NCBI GenBank assembly: GCA_918026815.1
Contig: CAKJVC010000147.1
Location: 1 to 64,000, forward strand
Source: Chalara sp. BL73
Taxonomy: Eukaryota; Ascomycota; Leotiomycetes; Helotiales
DNA length: 64,000 nt
Direction: 5' to 3'
Shown here in pieces: positions 33,072-42,644 of the stretch. The number at the start of each line of letters is the position of its first letter. The stretch's first letter is position 1. Under the pieces are notes generated by a model that saw only the letters and a list, made by a program, of their open reading frames with translations, was not told the DNA's origin and searched no databases. A program made the translations under genes and the position numbers.

Positions 33072-34759
33072 CTACGGATTCGAACCCGCGACCAGCGAGT
33101 TGACGTAAACCTCGATGTTCGCGTAGCCGCTCGCGCCGATCTTCATGGCGTCGCTGGCATCCAGGTAGTTTAGGCCGTTGGCCTTCTCCCACGCGTCGGG
33201 GATGCCGTCGCCGTCGGTGTCCAGCGGCTTGGTGCCGCCCGCCACGTAGCCGGGCCCGTTGGTCGGGCTGGCCGTCTCGTCGCTGATCAGCGCCCCGGAC
33301 GTGCCGTAGCTTTGCACCTGCGCCACGAGCTGCTTGTCGATGGCGTCGCGAGACGGGTACGTCGTCCCCGCGTTGGCGAGCACCCAGGTCACGGCGGCGG
33401 GCGGCGAGAGGAGGTTTGTGGGACCTGGGTAGGCGTGGGCCGTGCTGAGGATGTCCATGTCGCTGTAGCAGGTTGTTTTAACGCAGAGGGCTGCGCCGTT
33501 GAGCGTCCCGTCGCGGTCGCTGTCGTAGAAGTTGTTAGAGACGTCTGGGCATGTTAGCTTGAGGTGTTGATGGGGTGGATGAGGGACGTACAGCCGTGGA
33601 AGTTGGCGTTGCCGCGGGTGAAGGCTGTTACGCTCGTGCTGGGGCCGGAGATGAAGTAGTTGTTGATGATGTTTGCGTAGCTCTGACCGCTATAATGCAA
33701 GGTCAACAGTTGCAACGCTTGAGTCTCTCCTGCTTTATCTTTGGATAGCTCTTGGAAGAAAAAATAGTCCCGATGGCTTCTCTGACTGGACCTTTTGTTT
33801 GGAGAGAAGACTTACGCGCTATCACCTGCAATATAGCCACCGCCTCCACCCCAGTTGTAGATTACCTAATTAGTTAATACGCAGAAGATCACCTCGAATG
33901 GACTGCGGCACTCACATTGTTCTGAAAATCATTCATACCCTTTACCTTGGGATTTCGGGTTTTGTTATCGATATAAAGATTTCTGAAGAGGCTAATGCCA
34001 TAGTCTGATTGCATCAATCCACCACAAGAGTGAGTCTCCAAGCCTTGACCAATAATGGAGTTCTGAATCGTCACGTTGTACACATCGCCGTTGATGCTGA
34101 ATGTCTCATCACGTCCCCACGTTACGGAGACGTGGTCGAAGATCATGTTGTTACCCTCCGCAATGGTAATGCCATCTATGAGGTGTAAGTAAACCTAAGC
34201 TGGGATGACAGAAGGAAGAATTGCCTTTTCCTGAATCGCCACCTTTGCCCATACGGATGCGAATATAACGCGCGATGGCATTGTTCGCATTGGACCATGA
34301 AAATCCGTTACCGTAAACGGTGATACCCTGATAAGTATGAGCGTACGAAGGTATGAATCCTCACACATAGCTGGTAAGAGCCTTAAGCTTCACAAGCGGA
34401 CGAACGTACACCTCCCGGCGCTGTCTGTCCGGCAATGTAGACATTCTTGGATACCACGATACGATCGGTTATATTGATGGTTCCTCCGACATCGAAGACC
34501 ACGATCCGATTCGCCACTGAGACGGCATCCCTCAGAGAGCCAGTACCGGAATCACTATGCACCATTAGAAGTTACTTGATAGTGGAGTATCGTATCCAGC
34601 AACTTACGCTAGAGTTGTAACACGGTAGACTGAGCCCGTTCGCCCGCCAATAGCATTGCGTCCAAAGCCTTCGGCTCCCGGAAAAGCAAGAAGAGCGGAA
34701 ACGCTAGGAAGGACTGATGCCAAGGAGGCCGCCGCAATCAAGCAACGAAAGAAACCCAT
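33072..34759 (-). CDS. plyC: pectate lyase C, secreted pectin-degrading enzyme
   Basis: Seven exons: 34759-34608, 34554-34410, 34327-34225, 34175-33916, 33865-33816, 33689-33592 and 33544-33072; 426 aa, in phase. The signal peptide is MGFFRCLIAAASLASVLPSV plus SA. The beta-helix shows AFPGAEGFGRNAIGGRTGSV, DSGTGSLRDAVS, IVVFDVGGTINI, VSVTWGRDETFSINGD, GLETHSCGGLMQSD, NLYIDNKTRNPKVKG and NYFISGPSTSVTAFTRGNAN. This is close to Aspergillus plyC as I recall it. A calcium-binding type motif DTDGDGIPDAWE sits near the C-terminus, as in plyC. It cleaves polygalacturonate by beta-elimination in plant cell walls. The intron between exons 3 and 4 (34224-34176) begins with GC, not GT. Confidence 0.92.
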
Positions 34760-36302
34760 CTTGTCCCTGGTAGCGGAAGCCAAAACAGAAACCAGAGAAA
34801 AGAGACATGTTTACAGTCGCAGCCATGATTGTTTTATATTTTAGCTTTTGTCATGGCCGTGAGAGCCTAAATCGGAAAATGGTGCGGAGAAGCTCTAAAT
34901 GCTACTTGGAAATTCTTCCGTCCAGCTTGAGGATTCTCCGGCACGGACTCCCCTTGATGGAAAATTGTGGACGACTTGAAGGGAATCCAGCTGATCCAAA
35001 AGGATATTTAGGGTTATTGTGGACCCGACATGAGGCTGTTCAGGGATGAAGTGTCAATGTTGGACATCTCGGTATGTGAAACACCGGGTGATGAGATCGG
35101 CTCGGCTCGGTAAGGCAATACCCGACATGAATGCCCCGAATCCCGAGAATCAAGTAGTATGAAGCTTTGAGTAGGCGAAGTATCGCTGTATCAACATACG
35201 ATTTATGAATTGGTGCAACTGGTGTGTCTCTGCTGTCGCGTCGAATATTGCACGGTGCTCAATGATTCCTTGAAGGGCGTTAGGGTGGAAAGCGATAGTG
35301 ATATTATCGGTTCTTTGCGTGACCAGAAATGCTTTAGGAATCTTCCTAGATGAAATATATGATTCTCTTAATTTTCTCCCCAGAACCTCCCGTACTTCAT
35401 GCTCTCGAGGTTGCGCTCAGGACGTTCAATTGCCAGTCTGTATATAAAATGGATCGGATCTCGGCAAGCTCAAAGCCAAAAAACTGGATTAGAAGAATGC
35501 TGGCTGATCCAGTGTAAGTTGTCGCGTAAGCGAGTCTAATTGTACCAAATGGCAATTGAGTGCTGGTAGCCGTCCGGCATCTGAGTTGCCTTCAACTAAG
35601 CATGACGTGCCTCAATAGTCTCCGAATTATATTGGTGGACTTTAAGGTTATGAAAATATTTGTATCACCTCTTCCGAAAAGCTTCCTGTCGATATTCTGA
35701 GATGCGTACTGATACACGCTTCAGCGACTAATCTTTAACAGAGCAGCTTGTTTCGTGGCTAAATAAGTCAGGCATAAGGTATGAAGCAATAGACAAATTT
35801 AAGCTGACGCGCATATTTCATCCCCTGTCATACATGGAAGTGAAATGGAGAGTATGATTTTTGCAGGCATATGTATATTAGAGCCATGTAACGTAAATCA
35901 AACGCTCATGCTGTCTACAGAAATACGATGAGAAATTAAACGCGGAGTGCGTTATTGAGATTGCGAGGTATTGGGACAGGGTCAATTCTCGAGGGAAGTT
36001 TGCCAAGTTCTTCACTTGATATGTCCCTATGCACGCCTGTGGCGCGAAAAACAAAAGATACATAGGAAACAGGATGGCTTGATCCGAGCTAGACGCTGTA
36101 CACCACTAAGTGAAAATATAAAGATTGAAAGGCCAATTATTTCTCAATCGAAAAATAGCATGCCCGGAACTTGATCGAGGTAATTTCATTCTCTAGTTCA
36201 ATAACCTATCATTCCTTGCGACATCTTAAAAGAACCCATGTTGATCCCGTGTCTCTGCATCTTCCATCCAATTCTCTTCTTATTTCTCCAGATGTGCTCA
36301 AT
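34760..36302. other. intergenic, upstream of plyC
   Basis: 1.5 kb. Presumed promoter of the pectate lyase gene and 3' flank of the thioredoxin gene. No gene, repeat or clear motif identified. Confidence 0.5.
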
Positions 36303-36928
36303 TTACTCGGCAGCAGGGGGCTCGACACCCTCAACCGCCTTCTCAACAAGCGCCGTGATCCCAGGCGGATTCGCCCCTCTAACCTGTGGGATTGTTGACC
36401 GGATCTCTTCCGGAGCCGGAAGCTCCTGGTCGTCCTTGAATACGAAGAAGGTGGGGACGGCTTGGATGCCGAGTTTGGCGGCTAGGTCTGGGATCTCATC
36501 AACGTCGAATTTCAGGAACTTGGCGGCAGTGTGCTTTTCTGCTAATCTTGTTCCGTTGTTAGAGGGAGCAGTGGAGGATGGCATTGATGTTGGACTTACT
36601 TCTCAACCGCGGGAGCAATTGCTCTACAAGGGCCACACCATGAGGCAGAACTTTTGTGGTTGTCAGTCTGGGTTGTACTTGTGGTGGAGGGGGTTTTTTT
36701 CGCTCCACTGAAAATTTGGGAGAAAACTTACGCGTTGAGAACGAGGACCTTGTTGTCGCGCTTGGCAGCGTAGAACTCATCAATATTTGCGATTTCTGGG
36801 AGGCCCATCTTGATGGAAGAGTTGGAGAAAGGTCTTGTGTGTTTGTTGATAATGGATGCGCGTAGGTTGGTAGAAGTTCTGCTTAGAGAATTGGTAGTGA
36901 GTCTTGATGTGCGGAGAAGGAAGGACAT
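36303..36928 (-). CDS. thioredoxin with mitochondrial-type presequence
   Basis: Exons 36928-36732, 36650-36600 and 36546-36303 give 163 aa. The thioredoxin core starts near residue 41 and contains the redox motif WCGPC (Cys71, Cys74), KFLKFDVDEIPDLAAKLGI and AVPTFFVFKD with the usual cis-proline. A 40-residue Arg/Ser/Thr-rich, acid-free leader (MSFLLRTSRLTTNSLSRTST) precedes it, typical of mitochondrial import. A second in-frame ATG (Met41, 36808-36806) in a strong context (AAGATGG) would give a leaderless cytosolic form, while the first ATG has a weak context (TGAATGT). It reduces protein disulfides using thioredoxin reductase. A mariner element lies only 184 bp upstream of the start. Confidence 0.9.
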
Positions 36929-37112
36929 TCAGGTTATATAGAGAATTGAAAGTGAAAAGGAGGTATATGGGTGTATATAAGGAGGGCTGGTGGTTGGAGA
37001 ATTGTTTGTCGGTGCAGTTGGAAGGCGAGAACTTTGAGGCTTAGAAATCCGACGAGAAAGCTTTAGCGTGGATGACAACACTGCATCCCTGGGTGTGCAA
37101 GGCGAGTAAGTA
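36929..37112 (-). promoter_or_regulatory. thioredoxin promoter, truncated by the transposon, with two TATA-like boxes
   Basis: On the minus strand there is a TATATAA at 36940-36934, just 5 bases before the first ATG, and a second TATA-like sequence at 36980-36974. Transcripts started from the proximal box would probably lack the first ATG. The mariner element replaces everything beyond 37112. Confidence 0.5.
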
Positions 37113-37140
37113 AAAATTACTGTCAAAAAGTCGTTGTGCA
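37113..37140 (+). repeat. left terminal inverted repeat of the mariner element
   Basis: Begins AAAATTACTGTCAAAAAGTC and runs to GTTGTGCA. It matches the reverse complement of 38486-38512 apart from one A. Confidence 0.9.
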
Positions 37141-37204
37141 TGCCCCACCCACTCAACGCGTACGCGATGAACACCAAACTTCCTACTTTTTTCATCACCA
37201 CAAC

Positions 37205-38358
37205 ATGCCCACTCCACGCAAACAATTTGCTCGCAAGTTAATTGTCGATCGTAAAGCTAACGGCCCTCTTTCTAAAGAAGCAAGAAGCTCTATTATATCT
37301 GCTGTTTTGAATGGGGATCCTCTAAATGAAATCGCGACGCGGTTTGGCTGTCATCGAAACACGGTTCGCAATACGTACCTACGATGGAAAACCACTCATA
37401 ATTTGAATGACAGACATCGTATTGGCCGGCCAAAAGCTTTCAATAGAAGGCATGCTCGAGCTCTTTATTTGCTCGTACGAAAACACCCTACGCTTTCTCA
37501 TAAAGCTCTTCAAGAATGGTGTGTAAATGTAGTAGGTATTAAGCCTAGCCGCAACACTATTAAGAAGGCCTTACGTACTACAGGCGTACGACACTGGAAG
37601 TCATTAAAGCGAATTTACTTAAGCAAACGCGCGATTCTTCAAAGAGTTCGATATTACAAAGAATGGAGAAGTCGCGAAGTAGAATTGACTAGAGTAAGTG
37701 ACTTTAAGGTGTCCGATTTTCTTAGCGTTAACCATACAAAAAGGGACAGTTTTCAGACGAGTGCTCTATTGCCAACGACACATCGAATCCTACAGGCTGG
37801 TGTTGGAGACTTAGTAATGAGCGTACAGCGCGTCGAATGGTCAATATCGCAGATCACGGAAAGCCCGATATTACTATAATGGTATGGGGGTGTATTTGGC
37901 TAGGAGGAAGGTCACCACTTATTTTCATGGAACGCGATCAAGACTCTAAAGGCAAAGGATATTCGGCCAAAAGCTATATTCAGGCTCTTGAAGATGGTTT
38001 ACTTCCTAATTACAAGCCTGGTCGATTTTTTCAGCAAGATAACGCGAAAATCCATACTGCGAAAGTCACAAAAGAGTGGATGGAGGAGCACGGAATTTGG
38101 GTGATTGACTGGCCTGTTCATTCTCCCGACATGAATCCAATTGAACATGTATGGCGTGCAATGAAAGCTATACTCAATAGAAATCATCCAGAGATTCATT
38201 TATTGAAAAATAATAAAGAGGATGTGGAGTTATTGAAGGAATGGATCGAAGAGGCGTGGAACGCGGTACCACAGGCACTTATCGACAAGCTCGTCGAATC
38301 GGTGGAATCACGTGTGAGGGCCTTACGCAAAGCAAAAGGTTGGTATACCAAATATTAA
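37205..38358 (+). CDS. Tc1/mariner transposase (DD34E), intron-containing
   Basis: Exons 37205-37693 and 37750-38358, with a 56-nt intron (GTAAGT donor, GACAG acceptor), give 365 aa. Unspliced, the frame stops early, so splicing is needed. The N-terminus has paired helix-turn-helix DNA-binding regions (LSKEARSSIISAVLNGDPLN; HPTLSHKALQEWC) with a GRP linker (IGRPKAF). The catalytic triad is Asp166 (FSDECSI, directly after the intron), Asp260 (FFQQDNAKIH) and Glu295 (HSPDMNPIEHVWRAMK), with 34 residues between the last two. These are the metal-binding residues for cut-and-paste transposition. No stop or frameshift remains after splicing, so it may be active. The first in-frame ATG downstream of the left repeat was chosen as start. 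Confidence 0.92.
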
Positions 38359-38485
38359 GAGGGGATCGAGAGCTTTCAATCAATATAATTTTCAAGCCTG
38401 TACGATAGTTATTGGAGTAGGTATTTAATACAATAGAGAGTGGTGGGAATACGATCAAATGAGATTTTGGTGGGGCTTACCCCGC

Positions 38486-38512
38486 TGCACAACGACTTTT
38501 TGACAGTAATTT
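38486..38512 (-). repeat. right terminal inverted repeat of the mariner element
   Basis: Reverse complement starts AAATTACTGTCAAAAAGTCG. Just inside it, a short hairpin-forming GGGG-TAAG-CCCC insertion interrupts a further match (GCCCCACC) to the left end. Confidence 0.9.
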
Positions 38513-38514
38513 TA

Positions 38515-40133
38515 CCTGGAGAGAGAGCGAGGAGAAACTGTACAGCTTGAGTAATCCAAAACTGCCGAGGAGAGATCAGAGTAGAAAGTTTCACTGCCAA
38601 CCCAATGCAATGATTTGAATTGATGACTTCATCTTTTCCATCTTCTTCGCTTCTCTGCCATTTCTTGCGCGTGGCTATACTTTCATTTCCCCTCGCTCTC
38701 TTTCTCGACCCCAGGGATCTCCCGCCTTGAAACCCCGCCATGCTCATGTGCAACATGCTGACTTGCATATCGAGACCAAACGACATCATTGAAAATCACC
38801 AACTGCGTCGCAGCGGAGCTGAAAATAGAAAAAGCCTTTTCTCACCTGGGGATGTTGGGAGTGAGTTGGTTAGAGGAGGAATGCGCCTTGCCTGTAATCT
38901 CGGTGAAGGATTCAAAAGCGTATCGCGCTTATCAATCCATTCATTCCAAATTATTATCCCACCTTCTATATTGTGTAACTGATTGCGGTTCTTTAGCACC
39001 GGTCATGTGATGCTGTGGCCACTGCCAACTAAGTAAGTACCTCGAGTACCCAAGCCCGTCATGATGCCCTTTCTTGCTAGGAAGGGCATCTTCGGGATTT
39101 GGAGGACGGCGTCTTTAAGTCTTCATCGGGATTTGGATAGGTAAGAAGCGGAAGACAATAGCCTGAATCACGGTCACAGAACAGGTGCAAGCTCGCGCAG
39201 CATCGGCGAAGTCAGGATCCGCCATCAAACTCCCCAAGTAATAGAAATCGACCAAGGCGCTTATTAGTGTTCAGATGATTTTCCTATACTCACGCTCAAG
39301 GTGGATCTTAAAGCTAAGTACAAAAATAAATCGAAACCAAGTTTGCCAAGCTCCAATCATTTAATGCTTCATTAATTGTTGCTACATTGAATTGTAAGCT
39401 GCAAATGTAGTAAATACTTGTACGTGCTAATGTTACTAGTGAGACATGGAGGTCAAGGACCTTCCTCCCATACTGATCACCATCCTGCTCAGAGAAGAGG
39501 TCTCATCTTTGCACAGGGATGCTCCAAAGTCAGGAATATGTTTGAAAATAATAGATGCTTCATTTCATGCTGTTTGAAGCATGCACTTATGTGCTCAGAG
39601 CGCCCCGTGCTCTGCTAAATTCATCGCTAGGTACAGTACACAGTACAATCCCATTCCATTCCTTACATCACACCCAAACATAGAAGAAGCGTGAGGGAGC
39701 GTAATATCAATCCGACCCCAATCCGTGCCTTTTAAGTTCATCTCCAACCCAGAAAAAAGCAAAGAAATCTATGTGCTAGTGGGGAATCAATAAGTCACGA
39801 AAAGAAAACCAATATTAACCAGGACATCTCGGTGGGAAAGCACAGGCCATATTATCGTGATGGGAAGGCATTGGGTAGCGTACTCAGGTGACTGGATGAC
39901 GAGTCCAAGGTTGACAAAAGACGAATGACTGCTGTAAGGAAAATCTAAAGGAATGTTGGTCTGAGTCGTAGGTCGAAGCCTGAAATAGCAAAGGAGTGTA
40001 AGTGTCGATATCGACGTTGTTGACATTTAAGGAAATTGGTAAAAGGAGTGTGGTGATCGTCTTTGTCGTGTTGCGTCAAGTCGCCCGGTCTCTGAGCTTG
40101 CCCCAAGCCTTTCTATCAGTCGTTAATCATAAC
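38515..40133. other. intergenic, 1.6 kb
   Basis: The first part is probably the displaced original upstream region of the thioredoxin gene; the rest is the 3' flank of the disordered-protein gene. No gene or repeat seen. Confidence 0.5.
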
Positions 40134-42644
40134 CTATACTTTTGCATCGGATGTCCTCCTCAAATTCAGCAACTTTGCGCTACCGGCACTTATACGCCTC
40201 GCATGCCCTTTGCCCAAATCAACACTGGTTGCCCTCCTTACTCCTGAGTCTGGAGTTTCCTCTTCTATGAAATCCCTATCGAAACCGAAACTCTTATGTT
40301 TGGCTTCTTTGGTCGTCGTCTCCATCATATCAGAATCGTAGTCCCCATAATCGTTCAACAACCCTTCCCGGGATTTGGCTCGAGGCTCTCGATGGACAAC
40401 CGTAGGATGACGCCCAACGGCGCCCCATTTTGATTGCTCTGAAGAAGGGCTTGCGAGACTTCCTCCCTCTTCATCGTCGCTGGATGGCACGGTCCTAGAC
40501 TGCCTCTGATGGATTTTGTACTCTTCTTCGGGGCCTGGCGTTAAACGACTGAAGTATTCATCCTCTGCTATCCCAAGTTCTTCGGCGGATTCTGAATAAT
40601 CCTTGTATCTTCTTTCTAATGAGCTTGCGCTTTCTCGAAGTCGTGTAGGTGGGAGATTATATGAACTTCTTTTCGAGCCTCCTTTCCTGCCCGATAACCA
40701 GGATCCCTCAGAATCGATTGAACCCAACGATTGCGACATAACAGCGGTAGGCTCCGGAGAAGGGGCGTCATTTGTACGATAACTAGTGGGCGTCTCCTCA
40801 CGTTTCAAGGACCGCATTCCGCTCGTCGGCGTATCGTAGCGCACCTTTGGCTCATCATTCAGTTGGCCAATCCTCTTATCCGGTTGTTCACGAATAGGTG
40901 GTACAACATCAGCTTCAGGTGATTGTATCCTGGATACTGGTGGCGATATTGGAAGCTCGGGAAGATCCTCACGGAACTTTGACATTGTCCGTTTGGGGAG
41001 GTTGGAAGGCGTTCGCATCGGCGTATAACCAATCGTGGGTCCCTGGCCATTTTGCATCGAATCTCGTGATGTGTTGGAAAAAGAGGACGGTGTAGGCACT
41101 CTCTTGGATTTCGTGCTCCTCTTGAAGAATGATGTCCATGATCCGGATGGCTTCGAATCAGTCTCACTTTGTCTAGGTGGTGAAGGTTTTCGAACAACTG
41201 GAATCGGAATTGGTTCGGATTGTGCTATGTCAGGTTTGGCAGGTGCCACTTCTGGCGCAGTGGTTTCGTCTCTGGATAATTGCATCATCTGAGATAGGCT
41301 GGAGGCTCCACGGTTGTGCTTCCTCGTCGTTGGAGATGAGGGTGGGGAGATATTAGCTCGGCCGACTGTTCCAACTTTAGCCACCTCAATGAAAGGCTCC
41401 GCAGTCTCGGACGCTGGGGTCACATCATCAGTCTGGAGACTAGGGCTTCGGTGGGAGTTATTGGGCGGGTCATAGCTATTGACCGAATCTTGTCGGAAAT
41501 TCTCTGCTGGACGCTTTCCCCGTTCGCTGGACGTGCTTGATGCTCTACGTTTGTTCGAGGTAACAACAGCAGAAGTTCCGGTTTCTAAGCCCAGCCCGAC
41601 CACATCACGCCCTAGCACTCCCCGCTCCATATTTGGAGGTGATGGGGTACCATTCCGTATAGCAATGGCTTCCTCCTGCCGATGCTTCTCCTGCTGTCTA
41701 GCCAATTTTTTCTCGGCTCTGATCCTTTCTGTAATCTTCTTTTTCTCTCTTCGCTTTCGATCACGTTCCATAAGTTCTCGTAATTCTCCAGCGTCTAGGT
41801 CATCTGCAAGATCATCAACTCTTTTATTCGCCTTCAAAGTCTCAACAGGTATGGATATCCTATCCGAAACTTTCCTCTTCTGTGATCCCGATCGATCAGA
41901 TCCATATCCACTAGCACCAGGAACATATCGAGGATTTTCGGAGTACCGGAGGGTAGGACGTGGTGCTAGGATGCCGAGTCCAGACAGCTTGTAGGAAGCA
42001 TGATGCTCATCGCCAGACAGGGAGGAATGGATCGACCCCGCTAAAGGGAGAGAAATATCCGATGACAACCCTTCTCGCATCTTTTTCTTGCTCGCCCTCT
42101 TCGAAGGCCTGCCCAAGATGTTCACATCCATCGTCGCACGCGTTGGCATAGAGGAGATCATAGCCTTGATCTCCTCTTCTCTATCATGCTCTGCCTTACG
42201 CTTTTTGCTCGCCTTCCGCTTGGTCAATGTTGGGACCCTCTGCCAATCCTGCTTCTCCGCTGGAGGCTGAGTGCTCGCACGGAGGGGCCTTCCAGTATTT
42301 GAAATTGTTGGCTTCCCCGTCTCAGCCCGACCGCCCTTCTTGATTATAGATGGTATACGAGGTACTGGTGGCCGATTCACATCTCGAGGCACTCTTATGC
42401 TATCATTTCGTCCTGGTGAGAAGCTATACGTGCGTTGCTTCCCTGGATCGCGTTGTAGTTTCTTCGAATCTTTCGATGATTTTCGTTTCCTGCTCCAATC
42501 TCTTCTACTCCTTCGTCGCTCGATACCTAAGATCGAGTTCATGTCGGACGTATTGATGGAGCGCCCGACTTCATGCATCTCGTCGCTCGTCACTGGTGCG
42601 GTTCTTTTGCTTCTCCTTCGAAAAAACGTGGGCCACATGCCCAT
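40134..42644 (-). CDS. large, mostly disordered basic protein, function unknown
   Basis: Uninterrupted frame; ATG 42644-42642 gives 836 aa beginning MGMWPTFFRRRSKR. The frame is open further upstream without an ATG, and a splice-acceptor-like TTTCTGCAG near 42679 leaves room for a 5' exon. It is rich in Ser, Pro, Arg, Lys and Glu, with charged coiled-coil-like parts (ELRELMERDRKRREKKKITE), several nuclear-localisation-like clusters (KRKASKKRKAEHDREEE) and a conserved-looking end (KGHARRISAGSAKLLNLR). RRxS motifs suggest kinase sites. I recognise it only as a conserved fungal hypothetical protein and assign no function. Absence of stops over 2.5 kb of low-complexity sequence supports it as a real gene. 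Confidence 0.75.
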   Translation of the reverse strand: MGMWPTFFRRRSKRTAPVTSDEMHEVGRSINTSDMNSILGIERRRSRRDWSRKRKSSKDSKKLQRDPGKQRTYSFSPGRNDSIRVPRDVNRPPVPRIPSIIKKGGRAETGKPTISNTGRPLRASTQPPAEKQDWQRVPTLTKRKASKKRKAEHDREEEIKAMISSMPTRATMDVNILGRPSKRASKKKMREGLSSDISLPLAGSIHSSLSGDEHHASYKLSGLGILAPRPTLRYSENPRYVPGASGYGSDRSGSQKRKVSDRISIPVETLKANKRVDDLADDLDAGELRELMERDRKRREKKKITERIRAEKKLARQQEKHRQEEAIAIRNGTPSPPNMERGVLGRDVVGLGLETGTSAVVTSNKRRASSTSSERGKRPAENFRQDSVNSYDPPNNSHRSPSLQTDDVTPASETAEPFIEVAKVGTVGRANISPPSSPTTRKHNRGASSLSQMMQLSRDETTAPEVAPAKPDIAQSEPIPIPVVRKPSPPRQSETDSKPSGSWTSFFKRSTKSKRVPTPSSFSNTSRDSMQNGQGPTIGYTPMRTPSNLPKRTMSKFREDLPELPISPPVSRIQSPEADVVPPIREQPDKRIGQLNDEPKVRYDTPTSGMRSLKREETPTSYRTNDAPSPEPTAVMSQSLGSIDSEGSWLSGRKGGSKRSSYNLPPTRLRESASSLERRYKDYSESAEELGIAEDEYFSRLTPGPEEEYKIHQRQSRTVPSSDDEEGGSLASPSSEQSKWGAVGRHPTVVHREPRAKSREGLLNDYGDYDSDMMETTTKEAKHKSFGFDRDFIEEETPDSGVRRATSVDLGKGHARRISAGSAKLLNLRRTSDAKV

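Larger units (their letters stand above)
37113..38512 (+). mobile_element. Tc1/mariner DNA transposon, apparently complete
   Basis: 1400 bp flanked by TA on both sides (37111-37112 and 38513-38514), the target duplication made by this superfamily. Terminal inverted repeats of 28 and 27 bp are identical apart from one extra A in the left end. A single spliced transposase gene fills the interior. Near-identical termini and an unbroken gene point to a recent insertion. It sits in the upstream region of the thioredoxin gene, transcribed away from it. Confidence 0.9.

Noticed and set aside
33072..33095. A tRNA B-box-like sequence (GGTTCGAATCC on the minus strand) at the end of plyC
   Set aside because: No matching A box or acceptor stem around it, and the bases code the normal plyC C-terminus (AGSNP, stop).
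37136..37879. Reading the transposase as frameshifted and dead
   Set aside because: A 56-nt GT-AG intron restores the frame exactly and returns the first catalytic Asp, so the gene is better read as intact.
41479..41994. 171-codon plus-strand ORF inside the disordered-protein gene
   Set aside because: Antisense shadow of a low-complexity coding region; composition only.
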